NCBI GenBank assembly: GCA_016712375.1
Contig: JADJRE010000017.1
Span: 1-64,000 of the forward strand
DNA from: Rhodospirillales bacterium
GTDB taxonomy: Bacteria > Pseudomonadota > Alphaproteobacteria > Rhodospirillales > Defluviicoccaceae
Direction of reading: 5' to 3'
Length of the DNA: 64,000 bases
The notes beneath the pieces were generated by a model, which worked only from the letters and a program-made list of their open reading frames with translations, did no database searches and was not told where the DNA came from. Shown piece by piece: positions 16,688-26,703 of the stretch; within the stretch, counting starts at the first letter, position 1; the number at the start of each line of letters is the position of its first letter. The translations under genes were made by a program, and so were the position numbers.

Positions 16688-17771
16688 CCTGCCGCGCGGC
16701 ATCGACTTCACGTCGAACGACTACCTCGGTCTCTCCGGTCACCCGGAGCTGCGCCGGGCAGTGGTGGATTGGATCGAAGCCGGCGGAACAGCCGGTGCCT
16801 CTGGTTCCCGATTGCTTCGTGGCCACCAGTCCGCGCATGCAGAACTGGAAGCGTTTGCCGCCGGATTTTTCGGCTGCGAGCGGGCGCTCTACTTTTCCAC
16901 CGGCTTTCTCGCCAACCTGGCGCTGTTCACCACCCTGCCCGACCGGCGCGACGTCGTTGTCTATGACGAGCGGGTGCACGCCAGCGTCAAGGAAGGTGTC
17001 CACGCCGGCCACGCCAAGCTCTACCGGGTAAAGCACAACGACGTCGATGGCTTCGAGGACGCGATCGTCCGCGCGCGGCGCGGCGGCGCTCGCGACGTCT
17101 GGCTGGCTGTCGAGAGCGTCTACAGCATGGACGGTGACATCGCCCCGGTCGCCGACCTGCACGCGCTGGCCTGCACGCACGACGCAGTGCTGATCGTCGA
17201 CGAGGCGCACAGCACCGGCATCTTCGGTCCCACCGGCCGTGGCTTCAGCGAGGGCCGCTACGACGAGCGACTGATCGTGCTGCACACCTGCGGCAAGGCG
17301 CTGGGCGTTGCGGGCGGTCTGGTCTGCGGTCCTGCCGTCGCCATCGACTACCTCATCAACGCGGCGCGGCCGTTCATCTATTCAACCGCGCCACCGCCGT
17401 ACGTCGCCCGCGCAGTGCACCGGGCACTCGAGCTGATCGACGAGGAGCCGGAACGGCGCTCCCGGCTGCTGGCGCTCATGGCTTTTGCCACCGAGCGGCT
17501 GGCTCTGCGCGCCGGAAGTGTGGTGGCGGCGGCCGGCACGCAGATCATCCCGGTGATCCTTGGTGCTGAGTCCACTGCGATGGCGGCCGCGGCCGCGTTG
17601 CAGCGGGCGGGTTTCGACGTCCGCGCAATCCGCCCACCCACGGTGCCGGCGGGAACCTCACGGCTGCGCATCTCGATCGGCGCCGATCGCAGTGAAGACG
17701 AGATCGTGGCGCTGGCCGACGCGCTCGCCAAAGTGCTGCCGGCGTTCGCCGAAGGGAAAGTTCCGGCATGA
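16626..17771 (+). CDS. bioF: 8-amino-7-oxononanoate synthase
   Basis: 381 residues. An alpha-oxoamine synthase: DFTSNDYLGLSGHPEL near the start, GAGASGSRLLRG-type segment (GTAGASGSRLLRGHQ), VDEAHSTGIFG, and the PLP lysine in LHTCGKALG followed by GGLVCG. It condenses pimeloyl-CoA/ACP with alanine. The start lies inside bioB and the stop overlaps bioD (ATGA), so the genes are translationally coupled. Confidence 0.96.
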   Translation: MQRLAQELSRLRSASRHRSLSLPRGIDFTSNDYLGLSGHPELRRAVVDWIEAGGTAGASGSRLLRGHQSAHAELEAFAAGFFGCERALYFSTGFLANLALFTTLPDRRDVVVYDERVHASVKEGVHAGHAKLYRVKHNDVDGFEDAIVRARRGGARDVWLAVESVYSMDGDIAPVADLHALACTHDAVLIVDEAHSTGIFGPTGRGFSEGRYDERLIVLHTCGKALGVAGGLVCGPAVAIDYLINAARPFIYSTAPPPYVARAVHRALELIDEEPERRSRLLALMAFATERLALRAGSVVAAAGTQIIPVILGAESTAMAAAAALQRAGFDVRAIRPPTVPAGTSRLRISIGADRSEDEIVALADALAKVLPAFAEGKVPA

Positions 17772-18406
17772 CTGCCTTGGTCGTTACCGGCACTGACACT
17801 GGCATCGGCAAGACCGTCGTCGCCGCGATGCTGACGCTGGCGCTGGACGCCGTCTACTGGAAGCCTGTGCAGTCCGGCACCGCCGACGGCTCCGATACCG
17901 CTACCGTCGCCGCGCTCACCGGCCTCGGTCCAGAGAGCTTTGTCCTCGAACGCTACGTACTGACCGAGCCGTTGTCGCCGCACCATTCCGCCGAGCTGGA
18001 CGGCATCGAGATCGATCCGCACGCGCTGACTCTACCGGCAGCGGCGGCGGACGGCCGGCTGCTGATCGTCGAGGGCGCTGGCGGGTTGATGGTGCCAATT
18101 ACCAGGCGGACGTTATACATCGACGTCTTCCAGCGCTGGGGCGTGCCGGTTGTGTTGGTCGCCCGTACCGCGCTCGGCACGATCAACCATTCGCTGCTGT
18201 CGATCGAGGCGCTGCGTCGCCGCGACGTCCCGATCCTGGGCATCGTTTTCGTCGGGGACTCCATCCCGGATACGGAGCGCACGATCTGCGAGTATGCCGA
18301 CGTGACCCGGCTCGGCCGGCTGCCACGGCTACCGGAGCTGAACGCCGCAGCGTTGCAGGCAGCCTTCTCCGCGCACTTTCATGCTGAAGATTTCATCGGC
18401 CGATGA
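17768..18406 (+). CDS. bioD: Dethiobiotin synthetase
   Basis: 212 residues. The P-loop is TGTDTGIGKT at the N-terminus; KPVQSG and VEGAGGLMVPI are the substrate and Mg-ATP segments of BioD. It closes the ureido ring of dethiobiotin from DAPA, CO2 and ATP. It overlaps bioF and bioA by 4 bases each. Confidence 0.96.
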   Translation: MTALVVTGTDTGIGKTVVAAMLTLALDAVYWKPVQSGTADGSDTATVAALTGLGPESFVLERYVLTEPLSPHHSAELDGIEIDPHALTLPAAAADGRLLIVEGAGGLMVPITRRTLYIDVFQRWGVPVVLVARTALGTINHSLLSIEALRRRDVPILGIVFVGDSIPDTERTICEYADVTRLGRLPRLPELNAAALQAAFSAHFHAEDFIGR

Positions 18407-19721
18407 AGATCGCGCCGCCGAACCGTCCGCCCGCCGCCGTCTCGCCGCTGTGGCATCCGTTCACCCAGCATGCGACTTCCGGGCCGATGATCGAGATCGC
18501 GCGTGCCGAGGGTGCCCGGCTTTATGCCTCAGATGGCAGGGAATATCTGGACGCTATCTCGTCCTGGTGGGTGATCACCCATGGCCACGGTCACCCGGCG
18601 ATCGCGGCCGCCATCGCCGAGCAGGCACGCACCCTGGAACAGGTGATCTTCGCCGGATTTAGCCATCGCCCAGCCGAGACCTTGGCGCGCAAGCTGCTGG
18701 CGTTGGCGCCGCAAACCAACGGCATCGACCCGCTGGAGTTTGTCTTTCTCTCGGACTCCGGTTCGACCGCTGTCGAAGTCGGAGTGAAGATGGCCGTCGG
18801 CTTCTGGCACAACATCGGCCACCCGCGCCACCGCGTGGTTGCCTTCGAGGACGGTTATCACGGTGACACCTTCGGCGCGATGTCCGTCGGCGGCCGCGGC
18901 GTCTTCACCTCGCCCTATCATCCGATGCTGTTTGCCGTCGATTTTCTTCCGTTCCCGGCACCCGGCCGCGAGCAGGCGACGCTCGACGCCTTTGCCGCAT
19001 TGCTCGGCGAGCACGGCCACCAAGTTGCGGCGCTGATCGTCGAGCCGCTGGTACTGGGCGCCGCCGGCATGCTGACGTACGAGCCGGCGCTGCTGGCCGA
19101 GCTCGCAGCCCTGGCGCGCCGCCACGACGTCTTCCTCGTCGCCGATGAGGTGATGACCGGCTTCGGCCGCACCGGCACGCTGTTCGCCTGTGAGCAGGCT
19201 GGCATCGCACCCGACGTGATGTGCTTGTCCAAGGGAATCACCGGCGGCTTCCTGCCCATGGGGGCGACGTTGGCGACACGCCGCCTCTACGACGCCTTCT
19301 GGTCGGAAGACCGGGGGCGGATGTTCTTCCACTCCTCGTCCTACACCGGCAATCCGATCGCCTGTGCCGCCGCCTGCGCCAATCTTCAGGTGTGGGAGAA
19401 CGAGCCGGTGCTGGAGCGGGTCGAAGGCATCGCCGCAGGGCACGCCCGCCGATTGCCGGTGTTCCGCGAGCATCCGCTGGTTCGCGACGTGCGCCACCGA
19501 GGCAGCATCGCCGCGATCGAGATCGCGACGCCGAAGGGCGGCTATCTCTCCGAGCTGTCGCCGCGGCTCTACGGCTATTTTCTCACGCGGGGGCTGCTGT
19601 TGCGCCCGATCGGCAACGTGGTGTACCTGTTGCCCCGTACTGCATCAGCAACGACGAACTCGACGGGATATACGATGTCATCGAGGACTGCCTGGCCGCT
19701 CTCCGAGACCGAAGCCTCTAG
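18403..19721 (+). CDS. bioA: Adenosylmethionine-8-amino-7-oxononanoate aminotransferase; frameshift near 3' end
   Basis: Class III aminotransferase of about 439 residues: LWHPFTQHATSGP at the start, SSWWVITHGHGHP, GYHGDTFGAMSVGG, VADEVMTGFGRTG, and the PLP lysine in CLSKGITGGFLPMGATL. It makes DAPA using SAM as amino donor. The frame runs correctly to VVYLLP and then breaks at the CCCC run 19633-19636. Adding one C restores the canonical ending (YCISNDELDGIYDVIEDCL) and stop TAG 19719-19721. As written, the frame instead reads on into the next gene and would give a spurious 645-residue fusion. Confidence 0.92.
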
Positions 19722-20340
19722 CGTCGACCTGGTCGGGCCGGTAAGCCAACGACTCGCCTGGTGGGTGGCGCACACGGCCGAGCACGCGCGCTTTCTCAAC
19801 ACGCTGGCGCTGATGGAACACATTGGCAGCCGCAAGATCATGGTCAGCCAGACCAAGGGCGCACTGGGGCAGGAGATCCTCAAACACCTCGCCGAAGAAA
19901 CGAGGCACTCGTATTTCTTCAAACGCGCCGCCGAGACGATCGTGCGCCGACCGCTGGAGTTTAACGACGCCGACACCATCCGCCCCGCCTCGGCGAAGAT
20001 GTACTTCGGCCGTCTCGACGCCTCGATCGACGACGCGCTGGGACCAGACGTGCACCACGAGATCCCCTACCTCTACGTCTCGCTGACCATCGAACTGCGC
20101 GCCATCTGGACCTATCGCCTGTATCATCAGGCGCTCGCCGAGCACGGCAGCCCGCTATCGCTGAAGAGCGTGCTGGCGGAGGAAGAAATGCACCTAACCC
20201 AGATGCTCGACCGCCTGCGCGCGCTGAATGCCGACCCCGAAAGGCGCGTTCCAGCGTTCGCCCGCGTCGAAGACCGCCTGTTCCGCATCTTCTGGACCGC
20301 GCTCGACGGTGCCTGCGAGGCCCTGCCGCGCGCGGCGTGA
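19675..20340 (+). CDS. Ferritin-like di-iron protein encoded at the end of the biotin operon
   Basis: Up to 221 residues. Four predicted helices carry the di-iron pattern E, ExxH, E, ExxH: Glu in HTAEHARFLN, ETRH in HLAEETRHSYFF, Glu in SLTIELRAIWTY and EEMH in VLAEEEMHLTQM. No signal peptide. The N-terminus is uncertain: ATG 19675 lies within the true bioA end, and the first 16 residues may not be translated; GTG in WWVAHTAEH is an alternative. I do not recognise a named subfamily. Its overlap with bioA suggests a role linked to biotin, for example oxidative formation or cleavage of a pimelate precursor, but this is inference. Oxidase, oxygenase or iron storage are all open. Confidence 0.65.
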   Translation: MSSRTAWPLSETEASSVDLVGPVSQRLAWWVAHTAEHARFLNTLALMEHIGSRKIMVSQTKGALGQEILKHLAEETRHSYFFKRAAETIVRRPLEFNDADTIRPASAKMYFGRLDASIDDALGPDVHHEIPYLYVSLTIELRAIWTYRLYHQALAEHGSPLSLKSVLAEEEMHLTQMLDRLRALNADPERRVPAFARVEDRLFRIFWTALDGACEALPRAA

Positions 20341-20408
20341 GGGGAGCATCACGCCACGTGCTGGCGCTAGCATGACTATGCTGGTGCGCCGTTAATGGCA
20401 GGAGAAAA

Positions 20409-20528
20409 ATGGCCGAGGAATTGAGGGATTGGCTAAAATCTAAGTGTCCAAGTGTGTGGTCGCTTCTCAACCAAAGGGCGCAGAGAGCTCTCACCGGCGG
20501 GCTGGATGGAGGAGCGCCGGGAAGCTAA
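20409..20528 (+). CDS. Possible small protein, 39 residues
   Basis: The reading frame starts at ATG 20409 with an excellent Shine-Dalgarno (AGGAG, 5-6 bases upstream) and codes for 39 residues starting MAEELRDWLKSK. Upstream and downstream DNA (20341-20643) holds no other gene. The sequence is amphipathic and charged, with no recognised family. Support is the ribosome-binding site alone. Confidence 0.3.
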   Translation: MAEELRDWLKSKCPSVWSLLNQRAQRALTGGLDGGAPGS

Positions 20529-20643
20529 CCAGCGCCAGACCGTGGGTCAGGGCGGCGGCTTATACGATCAGCACCGGCAGGGAAACCGCCCTGTAAGCCG
20601 CGACGGGCGCGGTGGTCGCCAAGCTGTCCGGCATCGTTCGCGC

Positions 20644-23348
20644 CTACTCGGCGGCGCGCTGCGCTGGGACCCGCCGGCTCCAGTAGGACGGGATGTCCCG
20701 CCGGTAGCGGCGCGTCACCAGATTGGCGAGCAGCCCCGTCCAGCCGGTCTGGTGCGAGGCGCCGAGACCCTGACCGGTGTCGGCGTGGAAGTATTCGAAA
20801 AACAGCAGCGGTTCCTGCCAGTGCGGATCGCCCTGAAATGGCGGCTTGCCTTGCAGCGCCGGTATCGTGCCGTCGGGTCCGCGCCGATAGAGATCGACCA
20901 CCCGCTCGGCAATCAGGGTGGCGATCTCGTTCAACGTCAGCTCGCGGCCGCCGAGACAGGAGCCGCCACCTTGAAGCCGTCGCCGAGGAAGCGGTGAAAT
21001 TTTTCGATCGCCTGGATCAGCAGATAGTTGACCGGTAGCCAGATCGGGCCGCGCCAGTTGGAGTTGCCGCCGAACAGCGGTGAATTGGACTCGCCCGGAA
21101 CGTACTCGATCATTGCCTGCCCGATCCCGGGCAAGTAACCCAGATCACGGTGTTCTGCATGAACGCGGCTGACGCTGCGCACGCCGTACTTCGACAGGAA
21201 CTGCTGCTCGTCGAGCAGGCGCTGCAGGATCGCCGGCAGCATGGTGTGGTCGGCGATAGCGCAGAGATGTTCGCCGCGTTCGTTCTCCCAGTCCGGGCAA
21301 GCGCACACGTATTGCCCCCGGAAGAGACCGCCGCGATGGGCCCGTAGCCGCTCGCGGAACCGCGGAGCGGCCATCAGCAGCCGCCGGTCGAGGACTTCCG
21401 TCGCAAACAGTGGGATCAGGCCGACCATCGAGTAGACGTCGATGCGGTGATGCGTTCCATCGGGCGTGACGATGAGGTCCTTGAAGAAGCCGTCCACGGG
21501 GTCCCACAGCGAGACGCCGGTGCCGGTATGACCGCCAATGGTGCCGGCGATCCCCAGGAACTGCTCGTAGCACTGGATGGCGATGTCCTCATACGCCGGA
21601 TCCTCGGCCGTTAGCTCCAGCGCGATCACCGTCATGTTGAGCGCGAACATCGCGACCCAGCCGGTCGCGTCGGCCTGCTTCAGGCTGTAGCCGGGGGGCA
21701 GCGGCTGCGAGCGGTCGAACACCGAGATGTTGTCGAGGCCGAGAAAGCCGCCCTCGAAGACGTTCTGGCCGTCCGCGTCCTTGCGGTTGATCCACCAGGC
21801 GTAATTTAGCAGCAGCTTGTGAAACACGCGTTTCAGGAAGGCGGGGTCGGCGCGGCCTCGTTGCACCCTCTCGGCGCGAAATGCCTTCAACGCTCCCAAT
21901 GCATGCACCGGCGGATTGACGTCGGAAAAGTTCCATTCGTAGGCAGGGATCTGGCCGTTCGGATGCAGGTAGCGCTCGTTCAGTACCAGCTCAATCTGAT
22001 GCTTGGCGAAGTCGACATCGACCAGCGCCAGGGCACCGCAGTGGAACGCGAGATCCCACGCAGCAAACCACGGATATTCCCAGCTGTCCGGCATCGACAG
22101 CACGTCCGCCGCCTTGATGTGTTTCCAACCGCGATTGCGGCCCGTCTTGTGTCCTTCCGGCGGTGGCAGCAGATCGCCTTTCAACCACCGCTCGACGTCG
22201 TAATTAAAGAACTGCTTGCACCAGATCATTCCGGCCAGCGCCTGGCGCATGATGCGATGATCCTCCGGCGAGGCATCGGGCAGCAGGTCGTGGTAGAAAG
22301 CATCGGCCTCGGCGAGGCGGGTGGAGAAGATCACTTCGGCGCGGCTGAACGGCGTCGCCAGCGGCTCGGCGGATAGCACCATATCAAGGCGAACCTGGTG
22401 CCCGGCCGGAACGTCGTGGACGTGCCAGGCGGCGAACTTGCTGCCATGCCGCCGCTGCGGGTCAACTGCGCCTTCCTCACCGCTCGCGATCAGTCGATGG
22501 AATGCGTCCTTGACCGGCGCACCGCCCTCGTCACCCCAGAGCTTGGCGCCGTTGCTATCGTTCTCGGTGAACAGCTCGCGCGCCGGCTGGCGGCCGTACA
22601 GCCACCAGTGGCCCAGCTCGGGATGCTCGGACCGGACGCACCAGGCTGCCCCCAACGGCGCCGACTCGGAGCGCAGCTTCGGCCGCACCGCCTCGCTCTC
22701 CCACGACCAGGTGTTGCGGAACCACAGCGTCGGCAGCAGATGCAGCGGCGCCGCTTCTGGCCCTCGATTGTGAGCTATGACGCGCATGTGGATCTCGTGC
22801 GGCGAGGCCTTGGCGTACTGCACCTCAACGTCGAAATAGCGGTCCTCGGCGAATGCGCCCGCGTCCAGCAGGCCGAACGGCGGCTCATCCCGCGAGCGCC
22901 GGGCGTTCTCCTCCAGCAGCCGCTCGTAGGGGAATGCCGCGTGCGGATACTTGTAGCCCCAGCGCAGCCAGCTGTGGCTCGGTGTTGCGTCTAGATAGAA
23001 GTAGTATTCTTTGACATCCTCGCCGCGGTTCCCTTGCGGCCCGGTCAGCCCGAAGGCGCGTTCCTTCAGGTACGGATCATTGCCATTCCACAGGGCGAGC
23101 GCCAGACACAGCCGCTGGCCGTGGTCTGAGATTCCGGCCAGCCCGTCCTCGCTCCATCGGTAAGCGCGCGATCGGGCATGGTCGTGCGGCAGAAAATCCC
23201 AGGCATTTCCGTCGGCACTGTAGTCTTCGCGGACCGTGCCCCAGGCGCGCTCCGACAGATAGGGACCCCACTGCAACCAATCGTGGGTGCCGGCGCGCTG
23301 CTGCTCCAGGCGCTGCCTCTCGCCTTCCAGCCTCGTGCTGTCAACCAT
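20644..23348 (-). CDS. GH63-type glucosidase (MGH1-like), about 900 residues; frameshift near 3' end
   Basis: A large (alpha/alpha)6-barrel glycoside hydrolase. N-terminal blocks are WGPYLSERAWGTVREDYS and WNGNDPYLKERAFGL; the barrel includes SWEYPWFAAWDLAFHCGAL with an acidic pair, NPPVHALGALKAF, and GGNSNWRGPIWLPVNYLL near the end. Relatives act on alpha-glucosides such as mannosyl- or glucosylglycerate and oligosaccharides; substrate is not decided here. No signal peptide is evident. The frame stops early at 20937: adding one C near 20959 gives CLGGRELTLNEIATL and continues to a stop at 20644. Start ATG 23348 follows AGGAG. It is divergent from the GMC oxidoreductase. Confidence 0.85.
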
Positions 23349-23661
23349 GCGCGTCACTCCTCCCTGTCGGGCGCGACCACCCGGCCGCCACCGTCACGCA
23401 TTTTCGATAAGTGGGGCCGGCAGTGGAAATGCCGAGCCGCCATCATCTCCATAGGGGCTCGACATCGGTGAATGCTCTCCCGCTGCCGTGCCCGGCCCGC
23501 GTCGTCCGATCCGCTATCATCTTAATGCATATCCGGCATTTTCCGCTCCGGAGACGGCGAGGAGAATAGATCAGCGACGCGTAGCGTGCGAAGGTGAAGC
23601 GGTTGCCGCGCGTCGCGCCGCAGAGGCGATGCGGCGTGTCAACGAGCCGGGAGTGCGGTAG
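23349..23661. other. Divergent intergenic region between GH63 and GMC genes
   Basis: About 313 bases. It has a slightly A/T-rich patch around 23515-23570. No convincing gene, repeat or named regulatory motif was seen. It must hold the promoters of both flanking genes if they are transcribed separately. Confidence 0.5.
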
Positions 23662-25099
23662 ATGAACGAACCATTCGATGTGGTGATCGTGGGGTCGGGG
23701 GCCGGCGGTGCTTCGGTTGCCTGGCGATTGGTTCAGGCGGGCCGGCGCGTGCTGATGCTGGAGAAGGGAGGTGCCCTGCCGCGCGATCGTTCGACCCTCG
23801 ACGTCAAGCAGGTGTTTAAGGAAGGTCGCTTCAAGAACAAGGAGCTGTGGGTCGACGGCTACAACAAGCAGTTCATTCCCGGCGAGTACTACAACGTCGG
23901 TGGCAAGACGAAGTGGTATGGCGCTGCGCTGCTCCGCTTCTCGCCGCATGAGTTCGAGGCGGACCCGGGACACCAATGTCTTGGCTGGCCGTTTGGCTAC
24001 GATGAACTGTCCCCGTGGTACGACGAGGCGGAACGGCTGCTGGTGGTCAACCGCTTCGCTAACGAGCCCGAATTGAAGGCGCTGCTCGATCGAATCACCC
24101 GCGCCGATCCAGCCTGGCGGGTCGAGCCGCTACCCCTCGGCCTGAAGCCGGAGATCCTGCAGAACGAGGAGGAGGCGAAGCACTTCGACGGCTATGCCTC
24201 TCCCAGCGGATACAAGTCGGATGCCGAATGCAATCTGCTTGATCCGATGCTGGGCAACCCCTGCTTCACGCTGATGCCCGACAAGACGGTGGCGGCGCTG
24301 GCGCACGCGCCGGATGATCCGCTCGTGATCACCGGCGTGCATTGCACGGACGGCTCGCTGTGGACGGCGCCGGCGGTGGTTCTCGCCGCGGGCGCGATGT
24401 CATCACCGCGCATCCTGCAGGACCACATGACAGCGACCGGCCTGGACCGCCTGCTGCCGTCGGCGCCGCTGGTGGGCGGCAACTTCAAGATGCACATCAA
24501 CAGCGCGGTCCTGGGCTTTTCTGCGTTCAAGGACAAAGACGTGCTGCGCAAGACGGCAATCCTCTTCAACGACGCGTTCCCGCACTCGACGGTGCAGTGC
24601 CTCGGCTGGATCGATGGCGAAATTCTCGCAACGCAGTTGCCGGCGGCGGTCCCGAAGTTCGTCACTAACACGTTTGGTGGCCGCGCCATCGGTTTCTTCG
24701 TCACCACCGAGGACGGCTCCGATCCCCAGAACCGCATCGTCTCCGGCGGTCAGGGCGGGCTGCCGATGATGAATTACGACCTGCGCCGGCTGACCCCAGC
24801 CGACAAAGGAACACCGGAAACTGATCCGTGCCTTCGTCGCCCGCCTGATCCGTGAGGGTCTGGTCGGGGTGGACCGCTATGTTGGAATGGCCGGCACCGC
24901 ACACGCGCTCGGCAGTATGGTAATGGGTGACGATCCCCACCACAGCGTCGTCGACTCGCAGGGGCGCGTGCACGGCATGCGCGGGCTGTGGGTCGGCGAC
25001 GGCAGCGTGTTGCCGCGCGCGTCGCGGGTCAATCCGGCGCTCAGCATCTACGCGCTCGGCTTGCGCCTGGGCGCGCATCTGGCCGAGGCTGTAGCGTAA
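23662..25099 (+). CDS. GMC family oxidoreductase; one-base insertion near 3' end
   Basis: About 478 residues. The FAD-binding dinucleotide motif is VVIVGSGAGGASVAWRL, and YYNVGGKTKWYGAAL is the GMC substrate-side loop. The C-terminal half has VGMAGTAHALGSM and GLWVGDGSVLPRASRVNPALSIYALGLR, with the catalytic His and Asn of the GMC pair. The frame breaks at GG 24808-24809; removing one G gives ADKEHRKLIRAF and restores the reading to TAA at 25099. The enzyme probably oxidises a sugar or polyol hydroxyl. It sits between a GH63 glucosidase and a glucose-dehydrogenase-like SDR, which suggests glucose or a glucoside as substrate. Confidence 0.88.
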
Positions 25100-25213
25100 A
25101 TGCAAAGGCCGGCTTGCTGGCGTAGGTAAATGCTACAATGAACTGGGTATAGCGGCTCGTTCGGCCTGCCAGGCTTGCAGGCCGTGGCGACGCAAAGGTC
25201 GGGGCAGGATACG

Positions 25214-25564
25214 ATGAGCGACGAGAAGCAGCGCAGCGAAGATGCAATGGGCAAAGCGGTTGGTACGGATAGAACGGTGGTGCAGGGTGCCGATGAGACG
25301 GCGATGGGTCGCTCAGGGGAGGCAGCCAGCAGTGCGCGAGCCGCCGCGCAGGTAGCGATGGGTCAGCCCGCGACCACCGAGCAGGCAGCGGCCCAACAGT
25401 CGGACGAAGCAGCCGTCGGTGCGCCCGCGACCGCCGCCGAGATGGCGGCCCGTGTCGCCGACGACCAGGCGATGGGTACACCATCGGTCCCCGGACAAAG
25501 GCGGGAACAGGCGCTGGACGAAGTCGCCATGGGTCAAACGCCACCGGGCCGTCCTCGACCCTGA
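25214..25564 (+). CDS. Small acidic protein of six 19-residue AMG repeats
   Basis: 116 residues, no cysteine, tryptophan or tyrosine, no signal peptide or membrane segment, so probably disordered and cytoplasmic. A short motif [DE]-x-A-M-G recurs with its Ala at residues 11, 30, 48, 67 (AVG variant), 86 and 105, a spacing of 18-19 residues throughout. Between motifs the sequence is rich in Ala, Gln, Thr and Glu. Start ATG 25214 has GGCAGGAT upstream, and a TACAAT box lies at 25134-25139. I do not recognise the family. Its neighbours are the GMC oxidoreductase and the SDR. Confidence 0.6.
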   Translation: MSDEKQRSEDAMGKAVGTDRTVVQGADETAMGRSGEAASSARAAAQVAMGQPATTEQAAAQQSDEAAVGAPATAAEMAARVADDQAMGTPSVPGQRREQALDEVAMGQTPPGRPRP

Positions 25565-25580
25565 ATGCCTGTTTTTGCCA

Positions 25581-25608
25581 CGGGCCCTTGCGGACAGTCG
25601 GGGGCCCG
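25581..25608 (+). terminator. Stem-loop downstream of the AMG-repeat gene
   Basis: CGGGCCC (25581-25587) pairs with GGGCCCG (25602-25608) across a 14-base loop, 17 bases after the stop codon and between convergent genes. There is no U-run after it, so termination by this hairpin is only possible, not shown. Confidence 0.3.
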
Positions 25609-25675
25609 GGAGCATGCCAGTACGGCAAAGGCGGCTCCAACGGCAGCGCGCTATGGGGAAGGCTGAGCCGGGGGT

Positions 25676-26553
25676 TCAGCCTCCGGTCTCGAAGCCCGGG
25701 TATAGAGTCATGCCGCCGTCGACGTAGAGGCTCGCGCCGGTGATGTAGTCGCTGTCGTCCGAGGCCAGCCAGACGGTGGCGCGGGCGATGTCGTCGACCT
25801 CGCCGATGCGCTTGTACGGCACCAGCTTCATCAGTTCCGCATAAGCCTCAGGCGTATCCCATGCCTGCATATTGATCGGCGTACGGATTGCCCCGGGCGA
25901 GATGGCGTTCACACGGATCCGCCAGGAGCCACCTCCTGGGCGATGCTCTTCATCATCATCGATATCCCGCCCTTCGACGCTGCGTAGTTAACGTGGCCGG
26001 CCCAAGGGATGACGTCGTGTACCGAGCTGATGCAGAGGATCTTGCCCGCCGAACATGAGACCTGTTCGCGGACGCCGCGGCGCTTGAACTCTCGTACCGC
26101 TTCCCGGGCGCACAAGAACTGCCCCGTCAGATTAACAGCGATCACCTTGTTCCACTGCGCCAGTGTCATATCTTCGAGCGCCGCGTCCTGCTGCAGCCCG
26201 GCGTTATTAACGAGGATGTCGATGGTGCCGAACTCCAGGCGCATGCGCTCGAACATCGCACGCACCTCCTCCTCGCTGGAGACGTCAGCTTTGTGCGCGT
26301 AGGCGCGGGTGCCACAGCGGCGTACTTCTTCGACGATCGCTTCTGCCTCGTCCTCGCCCCGGATGTAGTTGACAACGACATCGGCGCCGGCGTGGCCGAG
26401 ACCGATGGCGATGCCCTTGCCAATGCCGGAACTGGCGCCAGTGACCAAAGCAATCTGCCCTTTCAGCTTCTTCTCGATCGGGCATGCCGGCATCACCACT
26501 TCCGGCAGGCTCGGATCGCGATAGGGCGCGTACCCCTTGTCCATGACGTCCAT
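25676..26553 (-). CDS. Short-chain dehydrogenase/reductase, glucose 1-dehydrogenase-like; one-base deletion
   Basis: About 292 residues. The NAD(P) motif is ALVTGASSGIGKGIA, then VNNAGLQ, the catalytic Ser in ILCISSVHDV, and YAASKGG carrying Tyr and Lys. The N-terminal extension PACPIEKKLKGQ before the Rossmann fold and the HDVIPW segment resemble glucose 1-dehydrogenase-like SDRs. The frame breaks at 25917-25922 after QEVAPGG. One added G gives IRVNAISPGAIRTPIN and the normal end VDGGMTLYPGF. Start ATG 26553 follows GGGAGAG. It is convergent with the AMG-repeat gene. Confidence 0.87.
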
Positions 26554-26703
26554 TGTCGCTCTCCCGAGATTCGATAATGACAGCCACTCTCGCGCGCGCC
26601 TTGATCCGGCGCAAATAGCGAATACGTGTCTCATCGATAGCACATGCCTATCGGGATCGACGCCACTCTGAGCCGGTTTTGCAAGCGATGAAGGGATCAA
26701 CCC

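Noticed and set aside
18403..20340. BioA fusion protein of 645 residues
   Set aside because: The fusion arises only from a missing C at 19633-19636; the true BioA end lies in the next frame and a separate gene follows.
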